The notes beneath the pieces are model-generated. The model saw only the letters and a list, made by a program, of their open reading frames with translations. It was not told the origin of the DNA and made no database searches. This document shows positions 53,986 through 64,000 of a DNA stretch of 64,000 nt, one piece after another; within the stretch, counting starts at the first letter, position 1; each line of letters starts with the position of its first letter. The DNA comes from Niveispirillum lacus (lineage in GTDB: Bacteria; Pseudomonadota; Alphaproteobacteria; Azospirillales; Azospirillaceae), in assembly GCF_002251795.1 (NCBI RefSeq), contig NZ_NOXU01000028.1:183259-247258 (forward strand). Reading direction: 5' to 3'. Made by a program: the position numbers and the translations under genes.

Positions 53986-55689
53986 TTGGAAAATTTTCGC
54001 ACCAACGGAATTTTAGCCGTCACCCTCCTGATCGCAGGCGTGTCCGACCCGGCAACGGCACAGGATGCTGGTCAGATTTTGCGTGATGTCGAACGCAACC
54101 TGCCGCGCAGCGAACCATCTGCCCCCACTCTGCCTTCGCTTGTTCCGCCCACACCGGAAACCGAATTTCTCAAAGAAGGAGACACAGTCCGCGTAACCGG
54201 TTTTCGGATCCTTTCGACCCTGTTTTCAGAGCAGGAACTGCAAGCGCAGCTATCATCTTATATCGGGCGCGACTGCACTTTGGGCGATTTGCGCGAAGCG
54301 GCGGCGCAAATCGCCCGCTATTACGGTAAACATGATTATCTGGCGCGGGCGATATTGCCCAGTCAGACACTGGAAAATGGCATTGTCACGATCCAGGTGC
54401 TGGAAGCCCGCATGGGCAGGGTGCTGATCGATTCCAGCAGCAATACCCGTCTGGACCCTGAGCGAGCGGCCGATTTTATTCATGCGCAGAATGCTGCCGG
54501 CGAGCCACTACGGCCTAGCGCGATCGCCACGGGTGTCTCCAACCTGACACAAATCCCCGGTATGCAAGCGCTGGGCGTGCTGGACGCGGGTCAGGAGGAG
54601 GGTACAACCGATGTCCGCCTGAAATTGCTCGAACCTAAACCGGTGAACACCACCCTGTTGGTGGATAACAGCTCGGTCCGCGAAATCGGCAATATCCGTG
54701 CCCTGGGCATGATGACGGTGTCGAACACCTTTGGGATGGGGGAGCAGCTTGCGCTGACCGGCCAGGTTACAAAATCATCCCGCTATATGCAGGTATTGGC
54801 CGGTGCGCCGGTAATGGACGGCGAATATTGGCTTGAAGCCATGGGCGGTGCCCTACGGTATGAAATCGACAAGAAATACAATGCGGCGACGCCAAAGGGC
54901 GATGCCCAAACGGTGGCGTTGAATGTGCGATGGCTAGGGCTGCGGACATCGTCCGACCCCGTCAATTTTGCGTTGGGTGCCGAACATAAATGGACCAATG
55001 ATCGGCTGGCCGGTTTGGAATCGTCTGACAATGGTGTGGCGGCGGTTACTTTCGCCGCGTACCGCCGACTGCGTGACACCTGGATGGGTGGTGGGGCGTT
55101 TGTCCTGAATGGACAGTTGAAAGCTGGTTTTGTCGATTTGTCCGGCAACCGCACCAACAAGGAGTTCGACAAGGCCACCGCCCGTACGCAAGGCTATTTT
55201 GGCAAAGCCAATTTCTCGGTGGCGCGGGTTCAGAACCTGTGGACCGATGGTGACGCGCGCGTCACGCTCTCCGCCCAGATATCGACACGCAATCTGAACA
55301 GTGCCGAGCAGTTTACCCTAGGCGGCCTTGGCGCTGTCCGCGCCTATCCCGCCAGCGTGGGCAATGGCGATCAGGGTGCCCTGCTGAATGTCGAAATTGG
55401 CCATCGGGTCACCGATGACCTGCGCCTTTCCTTGCACTGGGACGCCGGTGTCATTGAACAGCATAAGAACACCTGGGATGGCTGGCAGGATCTTTCCTCC
55501 CCGCATAACCAGTATGTTCTGCAAGGGGTTGGCGCCGAAGTGCAATGGACACCCTTCAGTAATGTTCAGGCGCGGGCCACTGTTTCGCATTATGTTGGCA
55601 ATGATGGCAGCCGACGTATCACCAGTGCAGCGTTGGATAGCCGGCGGCGGGATCTGCAAGCCTGGGTTCAACTGGTACTGACGGTCTAA
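53986..55689 (+). CDS. Two-partner secretion transporter TpsB (ShlB/FhaC family)
   Basis: Outer-membrane beta-barrel that exports the TpsA protein encoded next. Signal peptide ending PATAQ, POTRA-type domain with FLKEGDTVRVTGFRI, a second POTRA (ILPSQTLENGIVTIQVLEARMG), and a barrel with LGGLGAVRAYP, the equivalent of the conserved VRGY loop motif. No ATG start exists in frame: candidates are TTG 53986 (AGG seven bases upstream, giving 567 residues and a good signal peptide) and TTG 53920. The stop is 7 bp before the tpsA start, so the pair is an operon. Confidence 0.85.
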   Translation: MENFRTNGILAVTLLIAGVSDPATAQDAGQILRDVERNLPRSEPSAPTLPSLVPPTPETEFLKEGDTVRVTGFRILSTLFSEQELQAQLSSYIGRDCTLGDLREAAAQIARYYGKHDYLARAILPSQTLENGIVTIQVLEARMGRVLIDSSSNTRLDPERAADFIHAQNAAGEPLRPSAIATGVSNLTQIPGMQALGVLDAGQEEGTTDVRLKLLEPKPVNTTLLVDNSSVREIGNIRALGMMTVSNTFGMGEQLALTGQVTKSSRYMQVLAGAPVMDGEYWLEAMGGALRYEIDKKYNAATPKGDAQTVALNVRWLGLRTSSDPVNFALGAEHKWTNDRLAGLESSDNGVAAVTFAAYRRLRDTWMGGGAFVLNGQLKAGFVDLSGNRTNKEFDKATARTQGYFGKANFSVARVQNLWTDGDARVTLSAQISTRNLNSAEQFTLGGLGAVRAYPASVGNGDQGALLNVEIGHRVTDDLRLSLHWDAGVIEQHKNTWDGWQDLSSPHNQYVLQGVGAEVQWTPFSNVQARATVSHYVGNDGSRRITSAALDSRRRDLQAWVQLVLTV

Positions 55690-55696
55690 GGAGCGG

Positions 55697-58600
55697 ATGA
55701 TGAAGACCGGCCACCCTCCCCGCATCCGCACTGTCCTGCGCTCCCGCCTGTTGCTCTGCACAGCCATGCTGTCGGTGGCGCAAGCACTTACCCTCCAGGC
55801 TGTCGCCGGTTCAGCGGCACCTGATGCGTTGCCCACCGGGGGCCAGGTGCAGTCGGGTATGGCCAGCATCACCACCGCTGGCACGGTGATGAATGTTCAG
55901 CAGACGACGGACAAGGCCATCATTAGCTGGCAACAGTTCAATGTCGGCTCCGGCGCCTATGTTCATTTCCAGCAACCCGATGCCGGTTCAATGACGTTGA
56001 ACCGGGTACGCGGTGCTGGGGCGTCCTTGATTGAGGGGATGATCACCGCCCCCGGTACGGTCATTCTGGTCAACCCCAACGGGGTTGTGTTCGGCGGCGG
56101 GGCCACGGTTGATGTGGGTGGTCTGGTCGCCTCTACCCTGGACATTGCCAACGAAGATTTTGAAAGGGGGCATCTAGCCTTTACCCGAGGCGGTTCCGAT
56201 GGCGCCATTCTCAATGAAGGCAGCCTGAAGGCGCGTGGTGGTTCCGTTGTTTTGCTGGCCTCGCAGATCACCAATCGGGGCCTGATCCGGGCAGAGCTGG
56301 GATCGGTCATCCTGGCCGCGGGCGAGACGGTGACCCTCACGCCAGATGGCGGCGCCCCTGTGAAGGTCGACGCTTCGCTGCTGCGGGCGGAAATCGAGGC
56401 TGGTGGCATTATCCAGTCGACGGGCGGTGCCATTTATCTGACCGCTCAAGCATTGAATCGTGTGAATGCCGGTGTGATCAAGGCAACCGGCGTGATGGAA
56501 GCCACCAGCCTGTCATCGAAAGGTGGCCAGTTGGTGCTGGAGGGCAGCGGGCCTATCACGTTGCAGGGGGCAACCCTGACGGCCAGCGGTGCTACGGGCG
56601 GTGGCACCGTCCTGGTCGGGCGGGCCGACAGTGCCTCGGTCACCATGGATTCCCAAAGCCGTATCGACGCATCCGCCATCGATTCCGGTAAGGGTGGTAC
56701 TGTCATCGTCAACAGCCGGGACACCCATGCGCAAGGCGTGCTGCTGGCCCGTGGCGGGTCGCTGTGGGGTGATGGTGGTTTTGTCGAAACATCAGGGCAT
56801 AAGCTGGCTTTCGATGGGGTACGGGTCGATGTCGGTGCGCCAAACGGCAAAAACGGCACCTGGCTGGTGGATCCGTTTGATCTGACCGTCAACACGGCCT
56901 ATGCCGCCGCCATTCAATCGGCCCTGGCGTCGGGCAATGTTACGCTGCAGACCACCAACACGGCCGTTAACACTACAGGCGTGACGTCCGGTGGCATCAC
57001 CAATGCCGACGGCAATGGCGACATTTTCGTTAATGCCGGGATTACCTGGACTTCGGCCAATTCGTTGACGCTTGACGCTTATCGTGGGGTCACCGTCAAT
57101 GCCGCCATGTCTGGCAGCAGCCTGTCGGTTATCACCAACAATGGCGGCACCGGCGGGCGATTTGCCGCCAATGCGCCGGTGGATCTGACCACGGGCCTGA
57201 ACATCAACGCCACCGCCTACACGCTGATCACATCGGCGGCGCAGTTGGGCAGCATCACTTCCACGGGTTCCTATGCCCTGGCCAGCAACGTGACGCTGAC
57301 CGGTGCCTGGACACCCATCGGGTTTAACAGCACCGCTGCCAACGCCACGCCGACATTTGCCTTTGGCGGTACGCTGGACGGGCTGGGCCACACGATCAGC
57401 GGGCTGACCCTGAGCCAGGCCGGCTGGTCCAATATCGGGTTGTTCAGTTCCGTCGGCAGTACCGGGTCGCTGGCCAATCTGGTGCTGACCGGCGCCACCA
57501 TCAGTGGCGGCGTGCCGACATCGGCCACGACGGCCTGGGGTTTCCTGTCCGGGCGGCTGTCCGGCACCGTTTTCAACAGCTCCGTCACTGGCACCATATC
57601 GGGCTCCCGCCTGACGGGCCTGGGGGGGCTGGTGGGCGTGCTGAATGCCGGCACCATCCTGAACAGCAACGCCACGATCACAACGGCAACCGGCACGGGC
57701 ATAACAGCCCTGGGTGGCCTGGCCGGGCAGGTCTCAGCCAATTCCTATATTAGCGACAGTTACGCTAATATCAGCTTCGTCCTTGGCGTATCGAATGTGC
57801 GTATCGGCGGGGTAGCGGGCGACACGACGGGACTGACCGTCCTCAATTCCTACGCCACCGGTACGATTACGGCCACCACCAGTACCGCCAGTTTGACGCA
57901 GTTTATTGGCGGGCTGGTCGGGGTCAATCTTAACGGCACGATCGCCAATGCCAATGCAGCGGTCAATATCGGGCTCCAGAATGCGTCAACCCGCATTGGC
58001 GGTCTGGTCGGCAGCAGTTCAGGTCTTATCACCAACTCTTATGCGACGGGTAATATCACCCTTGGTGGCACGGGCAACCAGTATGTTGGTGGCTTGGTTG
58101 GCATCAATTCCCAGACAACCGCCACCGTTGTCAGTGCCCGGGTTTTCAACAGCTATGCGACCGGCAATATTTCGGTTGGTAGCCCGACGGCAACTGTGGC
58201 CTCCGCGCAATATGTCGGTGGGCTTGCCGGGCATATGCAGAGTGGCGTTGTCAGCGCCAGCTTTGCCTCGGGCACCGTTTCGGTTGGTCGTTCCGCCACC
58301 TATGTCGGTGGGCTGGTCGGATCGGCAGAAGCCTTTAACCTGACCTCATCGTCGGTGCTGGGCAGCTTTGCCACCGGGCGGGTTATTGGGGGCTCCGTCG
58401 CCAGCAATGTTGGTGGGCTGGTCGGCCGTGTCTTTGGCAGCATCGTCACCGGGGCCTATTCAACCGGCAGTGTGACGGCCGGGGTCGGGTCCACCGCTGT
58501 CGGCGGCCTGATCGGGCAAGTCGCCACCAGTGGCACGGTTCTGGCCACGGTTGCCAATGTCTGGTCCAGCAGCCCGGTTACGGCAGCCACTGGCGTTTCG

Positions 58601-61600
58601 GTGGGCGGCCTGGTTGGCCTTATGGCCAGCAGCACGGTGCTCAATGCCTATTGGGATACGAGCAGCTCTGGCCAGTTGAGCGCCTTTGGCACCAGTACTG
58701 GCGGCAGCTTCTCTGCGACCGGGTTCAGCGGTACAGCAGCCTTTGCCTCGGCCACCTATAGCAATTTCGATTTTTCGTCCATCTGGTATCAGATCGAAGG
58801 TGCAACCCGGCCCATCCTGCGGGCGCAGAATTGGACCACCATTGTCAATGCCCACCAGTTGCAGGCCATGGCCGTCAACCCGTCGGGCACGTACGTCCTT
58901 GGTGCGAACATCACCATGGCGGAACTGGCCAATACTGCCAGTCTTTGGAATACGACCACCGGTTTTGCGCCGTTTTCCTTCTCCGGGACGCTGACTGGAC
59001 AGGGACGCACAATCAGCAGCCTGATTGTTAATCAGACGGCATCGGGCAGCCTGGGCCTGTTCAGCACCATCGGCTCCACCGCTTCTGTTTCCAGCCTGAC
59101 CCTGACTGGTGCATCAGTTACCGGTGGGGGCAACAATCTTGGTCTTCTGGCCGGGGTAAACCAGGGTACCGTCAGCGGGGTGACGGCTGACGGCACCATC
59201 AGCGCCACCGGTGCAATCAGCAATGTCGGTGGTCTGATCGGCAGCAACAGCGGAACCGTAACGGCCAGCACTGGCAACGTCACCATAACCGCTGGCAATT
59301 CGCTCAGTTATGCCGGGCTTCTCATCGGTGAAAATCTCAGCGCAGGACGCATACTGGGGAGCAGCGGCACCGGCAGCCTCTTAGCTGGCACCAGCGTCAG
59401 CGCGATAGGCGGCTTGATCGGCATGAATGCCGGTGGTGTGTCTGGCAGCAATTCGCTGGCCGGTATCATATTGGGTGATAATGCTGAAGGCGTCGGTGGG
59501 CTGATCGGTGTTAACTCCGGTTCCGTTACTGCCAGTGATGGTAATGGGACGGTCCAGGTGGGCAACAGCGCCACGCAGGTCGGCGGTCTCATCGGCTCCA
59601 GCAGCGGTACAGTCAGTACCTCTTACGCCACCGGTACGGTCACAGCCGGTACCGCCGGTCAACAGATCGGTGGGCTGTTGGGACGTAACAGCGGTATCGT
59701 AACCAATTCCTACGCCAATGCCACTGTTCGGATTGGCAGTGGCGCGCAGACTATCGGCGGGCTGGTCGGCCACAATGCGGGTACGATCGCCAATGCTTAT
59801 GCGCTCGGCGGGGTGACGGTCGTATCTGGTACCAATATTGCTGCATTTGCAGGTAATAATGCCGGCACATTGTCCGGCATCTATGCCACCGGCAGCGTCC
59901 TGGCCGGCGCAGGTTCCAGCAATGTCGCGGGGCTGGCTGGCATACAGAGCAGCGTCATCGCCGGAGCCTATTGGGATATCACCACCACCGGCCAGACGGT
60001 GAGCGTCGGCAGCAATAGCGGCAGCACCACGAATGTCGCTGGCTTCAGCACCTCTGCCGCCTTCAGCACCGCCACCTATACCGGTTTCGACTTCACCAAT
60101 GACTGGTATCTGGTGGAGGGGTACACCCGCCCCATCCTGCGCGGGGAATACAGCACAAGCATCACCAGCGCGCATCAGCTACAACTGATAAATCTGAACC
60201 TGTCTGCAAGCTATACTCTGTCCCGTGACATCAGCATGGGAGAAGTACGCGGCGCATCGGGCGTCTGGAACACAACCAAGGGCTTCCTGCCCATTGGGTT
60301 CAACAGCACCGGCAACAATGCCACGCCTAACAGTTTCACGGGCACGCTGGATGGCCAGGGTCACGCCATCAACAACCTTTATATCAATAATACCGACATC
60401 AGTAATGTCGCGTTGTTCGCGTCGGTGGGCAGCGCTGGTGTGCTGACCAGTGTCGGCGTCTACGAGGGTTCGGTCGTCGGCGGAGGCGGCAATGTCGCCC
60501 TGCTGGCCGCCACCAATGCTGGTACCATTCTCAGCGCCTATGCCACCGGCACAGTGAGTGCCACGAGCGGTTCCCAATATGTGGGCGGGCTGGTCGGTTC
60601 GAACACTGGCACCATCAGCATTGCCTACACAACTGCCGGCGTGACGGTGGGGGCCGGTGCCACGGCTGTTGGTGGCTTGGCCGGTCATAATGCCGGCCTG
60701 ATCAGAACCGGCTTTGCCAGCGGTGCGGTAACAGCCGGGTCTGGAACGGTAGGTGCCTTTGTCGGCGACAATGCCGGTACCGTCGCCACAGTTTATTGGG
60801 ACAGCAGCACCAGCGGCCAGACAGTGGCATCCGGCGGTGGCACTGGCAGCTTTGCCGGCGCTGATGTCAGTGGCAGCGCCGCCTATGGCACAGCCACCTA
60901 CAGCGGGCTGGACCTCACTAATACATGGTACATGGTCGATGGCTATACGCGGCCACTGCTGCGGATGGAATATTCCAGAACCGTCAGCAACGCCCACCAG
61001 TTGCAACTGATTAACCTGGACCCGACGGCCCGCTATGATGTTATCGCTGACATCACGATGGGCGAGCTGACCCGAACGGGTGGTCTCTGGTCATCCAAGG
61101 GCTGGGTCCCGATTGGGTTCAATACGTCGAACACCAACAATGCACCGACGTTTTTTACGGGTTCGCTGAATGGCCTGGGCCGCACCATTTCCGGTCTCAC
61201 CATTGCCAATGCCGACTATAATAATGCGGGTCTGATTTCCTATATCGGGACCACCGGTGTGGTTTCCAGCCTCACCCTCAGCAATGTTTCCATCACCAGC
61301 GCTGGTTCTAATCAGAATATCGGGATGCTGGCCGGCAATAATGCGGGCACGGTGGGGAATGTCTTTGCGTCCGGTACGTTTGACCTTGGGTCTAACAATA
61401 GTACCGTGGGTGGTCTTTTCGGTATGAACAACGGCCGTGTTTTCAACAGTGCCGCTAATGTAAGTTTGAGGACCGGGCAGAGCGCCACCAATGTCGGCGG
61501 GTTGATCGGTCTGAATTTAAGTTCAGTCTCCAACGTGTTCGCCACGGGCTCTCTTGTCGTCGATCCGACATCGTCCAGTGTGGGCGGCCTGGTCGGCAAT

Positions 61601-64000
61601 AACACGGGCGGGACCATTGTTAAGGCTTACAGCACAGCCAACATCACCGCTGCATCGTCCGCCACCTCCCTCGGCGGACTCGCCGGCTATAATACAGGTT
61701 TGATCTCCGCGACCTATGCAGCCAACAGCATTACAACCGGGGCAGGTGCCACGGGGGTTGCTGGTCTGGTGGGCGGTGGCACCGGAAGCGGCACGGTCAT
61801 TGACAGTTTTTGGGATGTGACCCGCTCCGGCCTGACTGTGGGCGTCAGCAACAGCAATACATCCGGAACGGTAGCGGGGCTGTCGACCGCAGAATGGTTC
61901 AGCAACGGACCGCTGGTGCAGTCAGTGTTCAGTGGCAATGATTGGGTGCAAAGCTATCCCTATCCGGTGCTGAAGGCGCTACCCTATATCACACTCACCG
62001 GGTCTGGCACGGGGACCTACGGTCAGTCAGCGAGTTCCGTGAGCATTGTCAGCGCGTTTGACCAGAATGGGTTCACGGTGGTCAGCGGCCTGTCCACCAG
62101 TGGGGTGACCTGGTCGTCAGCCGGGACTGGTGTTGGAACCGTTGTCATTGGCGGCAGCGGCGCCAGCTATTCCGGTGGACTTTACCAGTTCGCCTATAAT
62201 GGCAACCTGACGGTGACACCGGCCAACCTGACCATCACGGCCACTGGGGTCACCAAAAGCTATGGTGCCAGTATCTCGGTCACCGGCTTTACGACTGCCG
62301 GGCTGGTTACGGGGGACAGTGTTGCCTCGGTGTCTTTGGTGGCCAGCGGCGGAACCGGAGCCGCAGCGGCACTTGGCACCTACACGATCAGTGCGTCGGG
62401 TGCGTCGGGTACCGGCCTGTCCAACTATTCCATCACCTATGTCAATGGCCTCTTGGTTGTCGACCCGGCGGCACTGACCATCACAGCGTCGGGGGCCACC
62501 AAAACCTATGGCACCAGCATCAGCCTGACCGGCTTTACCAGTTCCGGTTTGGTCAATGGCGATATCCTCAGCGGTGTGACCCTAACCTCTGCCGGTACCG
62601 GCACGACGGCCAATGCTGGCAGTTATTCCATTGTGGCGTCCGGGGCGACGGGCACGGGCCTGTCAAACTACTCCATCACCTATGCCAACGGCACGCTGAC
62701 GGTGAACCCGGCAGCCCTGACCATCACCGCGTCGAATGCCACCAAGACCTATGGCACCAGTGCCAGCCTGACCAGCTTCACCAGCAATGGCCTGCTGAAC
62801 AGCGACAGTATCAGCGGTGTCAGCCTGACCTCTGCTGGCGGCGATACCGCCGCCAATGTCGGCAGTTACTCCATTGTCGCGGCCAGCGCCACCGGCACCG
62901 GCCTGTCAAACTACTCCATTACCTACGCCGATGGCACGCTGACGGTGAACCCGGCAGCGCTGACCATCACCGCGTCAGGGGCCACCAAAACCTATGGTAC
63001 CAGCGCCAGCCTGACCGGCTTTACCAGCAGCGGTCTGGTGAACAGTGACAGCATCAGTGCCGTCAGCCTGACATCCTCGGGCAGCGGGACAACGGCAAGC
63101 GTTGGCAGCTATACGATCAGCGCCGCAAGCGCGACCGGTACCGGTCTGTCGAACTACTCCATCACCTATGCCAACGGCACGCTGACGGTGAACCCGGCAG
63201 CCCTGACCATCACCGCGTCGAATGCCACCAAGACCTATGGCACCAGTGCCAGCCTGACCGGCTTCACCAGCAACGGTCTGGTGAACAGCGACGTGATCAG
63301 TGCCGTCAGCCTGACATCCTCGGGCAGCGGGACAACGGCAAGTGTCGGCAGCTATACAATCAGCGCCGCCAGTGCCACCGGTACCGGTCTGTCAAACTAC
63401 TCCATCACCTATGCCGACGGCACGCTGACGGTGAACCCGGCAGCCCTGACCATCACCGCGTCAAATGCCACCAAGACCTATGGCACCAGTGCCAGCCTGA
63501 CCGGCTTCACCAGCAGCGGTCTGGTGAACAGCGACGTGATCAGTGCCGTCAGCCTGACATCCTCGGGCAGCGGGACAACGGCAAGTGTCGGCAGCTATAC
63601 AATCAGCGCCGCCAGTGCCACCGGTACCGGTCTGTCAAACTACTCCATCACCTATGCCGACGGCACGCTGACGGTGAACCCGGCAGCCCTGACCATCACC
63701 GCGTCAGGGGCCAGCAAGACCTATGGCACCAGTATCAGCCTGACCGGCTTTACCAGCAACGGTCTGGTGAACAGCGATGTCCTCAGCGGTGTGAGCCTGA
63801 GCTCCGCCGGTACCGGCACGACGGCCAATGCTGGCAGTTATTCTATTGTGGCGTCCGGGGCGACGGGCACGGGCCTGTCGAATTACTCCATCACCTACGC
63901 CGACGGTACGTTGACGGTGAACCCGGCAGCCCTGACCATCACCGCGTCGAATGCCAGTAAGACCTATGGCACCAGTGCCAGCCTGACCGGCTTCACCAGC
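55697..64000 (+). CDS. Very large TpsA exoprotein (filamentous hemagglutinin-like), partial
   Basis: Reads open from ATG 55697 (doubled ATG) to the right edge: 2768 codons so far. N-terminal signal peptide, then the TPS secretion domain (about residues 45-170), including SWQQFNVGSGAYVHFQQP and the motif ILVNPNGVVFGG. A beta-helix-like region follows, then four long blocks with GLUG-type motifs (IGGLVGxNxGTI and similar, about 57600-61800). From 62228 onward there are 81-residue MBG-type repeats. Probably an adhesin or surface-exposed polymer. It is exported by the TpsB upstream. The C-terminal end is outside the window, so length and tip domain are unknown. Confidence 0.88.
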   Translation, partial: MMKTGHPPRIRTVLRSRLLLCTAMLSVAQALTLQAVAGSAAPDALPTGGQVQSGMASITTAGTVMNVQQTTDKAIISWQQFNVGSGAYVHFQQPDAGSMTLNRVRGAGASLIEGMITAPGTVILVNPNGVVFGGGATVDVGGLVASTLDIANEDFERGHLAFTRGGSDGAILNEGSLKARGGSVVLLASQITNRGLIRAELGSVILAAGETVTLTPDGGAPVKVDASLLRAEIEAGGIIQSTGGAIYLTAQALNRVNAGVIKATGVMEATSLSSKGGQLVLEGSGPITLQGATLTASGATGGGTVLVGRADSASVTMDSQSRIDASAIDSGKGGTVIVNSRDTHAQGVLLARGGSLWGDGGFVETSGHKLAFDGVRVDVGAPNGKNGTWLVDPFDLTVNTAYAAAIQSALASGNVTLQTTNTAVNTTGVTSGGITNADGNGDIFVNAGITWTSANSLTLDAYRGVTVNAAMSGSSLSVITNNGGTGGRFAANAPVDLTTGLNINATAYTLITSAAQLGSITSTGSYALASNVTLTGAWTPIGFNSTAANATPTFAFGGTLDGLGHTISGLTLSQAGWSNIGLFSSVGSTGSLANLVLTGATISGGVPTSATTAWGFLSGRLSGTVFNSSVTGTISGSRLTGLGGLVGVLNAGTILNSNATITTATGTGITALGGLAGQVSANSYISDSYANISFVLGVSNVRIGGVAGDTTGLTVLNSYATGTITATTSTASLTQFIGGLVGVNLNGTIANANAAVNIGLQNASTRIGGLVGSSSGLITNSYATGNITLGGTGNQYVGGLVGINSQTTATVVSARVFNSYATGNISVGSPTATVASAQYVGGLAGHMQSGVVSASFASGTVSVGRSATYVGGLVGSAEAFNLTSSSVLGSFATGRVIGGSVASNVGGLVGRVFGSIVTGAYSTGSVTAGVGSTAVGGLIGQVATSGTVLATVANVWSSSPVTAATGVSVGGLVGLMASSTVLNAYWDTSSSGQLSAFGTSTGGSFSATGFSGTAAFASATYSNFDFSSIWYQIEGATRPILRAQNWTTIVNAHQLQAMAVNPSGTYVLGANITMAELANTASLWNTTTGFAPFSFSGTLTGQGRTISSLIVNQTASGSLGLFSTIGSTASVSSLTLTGASVTGGGNNLGLLAGVNQGTVSGVTADGTISATGAISNVGGLIGSNSGTVTASTGNVTITAGNSLSYAGLLIGENLSAGRILGSSGTGSLLAGTSVSAIGGLIGMNAGGVSGSNSLAGIILGDNAEGVGGLIGVNSGSVTASDGNGTVQVGNSATQVGGLIGSSSGTVSTSYATGTVTAGTAGQQIGGLLGRNSGIVTNSYANATVRIGSGAQTIGGLVGHNAGTIANAYALGGVTVVSGTNIAAFAGNNAGTLSGIYATGSVLAGAGSSNVAGLAGIQSSVIAGAYWDITTTGQTVSVGSNSGSTTNVAGFSTSAAFSTATYTGFDFTNDWYLVEGYTRPILRGEYSTSITSAHQLQLINLNLSASYTLSRDISMGEVRGASGVWNTTKGFLPIGFNSTGNNATPNSFTGTLDGQGHAINNLYINNTDISNVALFASVGSAGVLTSVGVYEGSVVGGGGNVALLAATNAGTILSAYATGTVSATSGSQYVGGLVGSNTGTISIAYTTAGVTVGAGATAVGGLAGHNAGLIRTGFASGAVTAGSGTVGAFVGDNAGTVATVYWDSSTSGQTVASGGGTGSFAGADVSGSAAYGTATYSGLDLTNTWYMVDGYTRPLLRMEYSRTVSNAHQLQLINLDPTARYDVIADITMGELTRTGGLWSSKGWVPIGFNTSNTNNAPTFFTGSLNGLGRTISGLTIANADYNNAGLISYIGTTGVVSSLTLSNVSITSAGSNQNIGMLAGNNAGTVGNVFASGTFDLGSNNSTVGGLFGMNNGRVFNSAANVSLRTGQSATNVGGLIGLNLSSVSNVFATGSLVVDPTSSSVGGLVGNNTGGTIVKAYSTANITAASSATSLGGLAGYNTGLISATYAANSITTGAGATGVAGLVGGGTGSGTVIDSFWDVTRSGLTVGVSNSNTSGTVAGLSTAEWFSNGPLVQSVFSGNDWVQSYPYPVLKALPYITLTGSGTGTYGQSASSVSIVSAFDQNGFTVVSGLSTSGVTWSSAGTGVGTVVIGGSGASYSGGLYQFAYNGNLTVTPANLTITATGVTKSYGASISVTGFTTAGLVTGDSVASVSLVASGGTGAAAALGTYTISASGASGTGLSNYSITYVNGLLVVDPAALTITASGATKTYGTSISLTGFTSSGLVNGDILSGVTLTSAGTGTTANAGSYSIVASGATGTGLSNYSITYANGTLTVNPAALTITASNATKTYGTSASLTSFTSNGLLNSDSISGVSLTSAGGDTAANVGSYSIVAASATGTGLSNYSITYADGTLTVNPAALTITASGATKTYGTSASLTGFTSSGLVNSDSISAVSLTSSGSGTTASVGSYTISAASATGTGLSNYSITYANGTLTVNPAALTITASNATKTYGTSASLTGFTSNGLVNSDVISAVSLTSSGSGTTASVGSYTISAASATGTGLSNYSITYADGTLTVNPAALTITASNATKTYGTSASLTGFTSSGLVNSDVISAVSLTSSGSGTTASVGSYTISAASATGTGLSNYSITYADGTLTVNPAALTITASGASKTYGTSISLTGFTSNGLVNSDVLSGVSLSSAGTGTTANAGSYSIVASGATGTGLSNYSITYADGTLTVNPAALTITASNASKTYGTSASLTGFTS
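62228..64000 (+). repeat. Tandem 243-bp MBG-type repeats in tpsA
   Basis: Repeat starts (LTITA motif) at 62228, 62474, 62717, 62960, 63203, 63446, 63689 and 63932: seven full units, of which the first is 246 bp and the rest exactly 243 bp (81 residues), plus one cut by the edge. Each unit has LTITASxATKTYGTSxSLTGF at the start and GTGLSNYSITYxxGTLTVNPA at the end. The units at 63203 and 63446 differ at only two bases by my reading. Repeats continue beyond the window. Confidence 0.92.

Noticed and set aside
62228..64000. Regular repeat array considered as CRISPR
   Set aside because: Units are 243 bp, in frame and encode MBG domains; there are no short repeats with spacers or cas genes.

Overview
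The window looks like a chromosomal segment of a phototrophic (or photosynthesis-gene-bearing) alphaproteobacterium of fairly high GC. The first third is a bacteriochlorophyll photosynthesis gene cluster with the gene order bchF-N-B-H-L-M-lhaA on the minus strand. Divergent from it on the plus strand are aerR-ppsR, bchG-(BCD-family MFS)-bchP, a small membrane protein gene, a cytochrome c2-type gene, dxs and a second AerR/PpaA-type B12-binding gene; tspO lies within this stretch on the minus strand. Sites of the TGT-N12-ACA type bound by PpsR/CrtJ overlap putative -35 elements at bchF/aerR, bchG and dxs. A family-level placement cannot be proven from the sequence; a Rhodospirillales-type (Azospirillaceae-like) organism is my weak guess.

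The cluster stops after the second B12-binding gene (about 20.6 kb). An accessory region follows. At 20.8-26.7 kb there is a minus-strand fecI-fecR-TonB receptor-phoX unit, in which a PhoX-type phosphatase sits behind a cell-surface-signalling regulator pair. At 27.1-31.5 kb there is a complete periplasmic nitrate reductase operon, napEFDABC, with a perfect FNR box placed as in a class II activated promoter. At 31.5-32.4 kb there is a gene-poor stretch. At 32.4-41.2 kb, an abgT-hydrolase-lysR operon is divergent from a TonB receptor-capA pair. At 41.4-47.9 kb two universal stress genes are divergent from an HTH-Kef-P-type ATPase group, with an FNR-like box between them.

At 48.2-53.4 kb there is a zinc-starvation locus. 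A COG0523 (CobW) GTPase and a DUF1826 gene converge with an ABC transporter operon: an ATPase, an FtsX-like permease carrying a 22-histidine loop, a DUF3299 secreted protein and a small secreted protein. Three copies of one palindrome of Zur-box type (ATGTTATAACAT and variants) precede the two operons and one further small gene. I consider this the most interesting system in the window.

The window ends in a two-partner secretion pair: a TpsB transporter and a very large TpsA exoprotein. The TpsA reads open through the right edge and carries a TPS domain, many GLUG-type motifs and tandem 243-bp MBG-type repeats, two of which are nearly identical.

No rRNA, tRNA, CRISPR array or insertion sequence was recognised.
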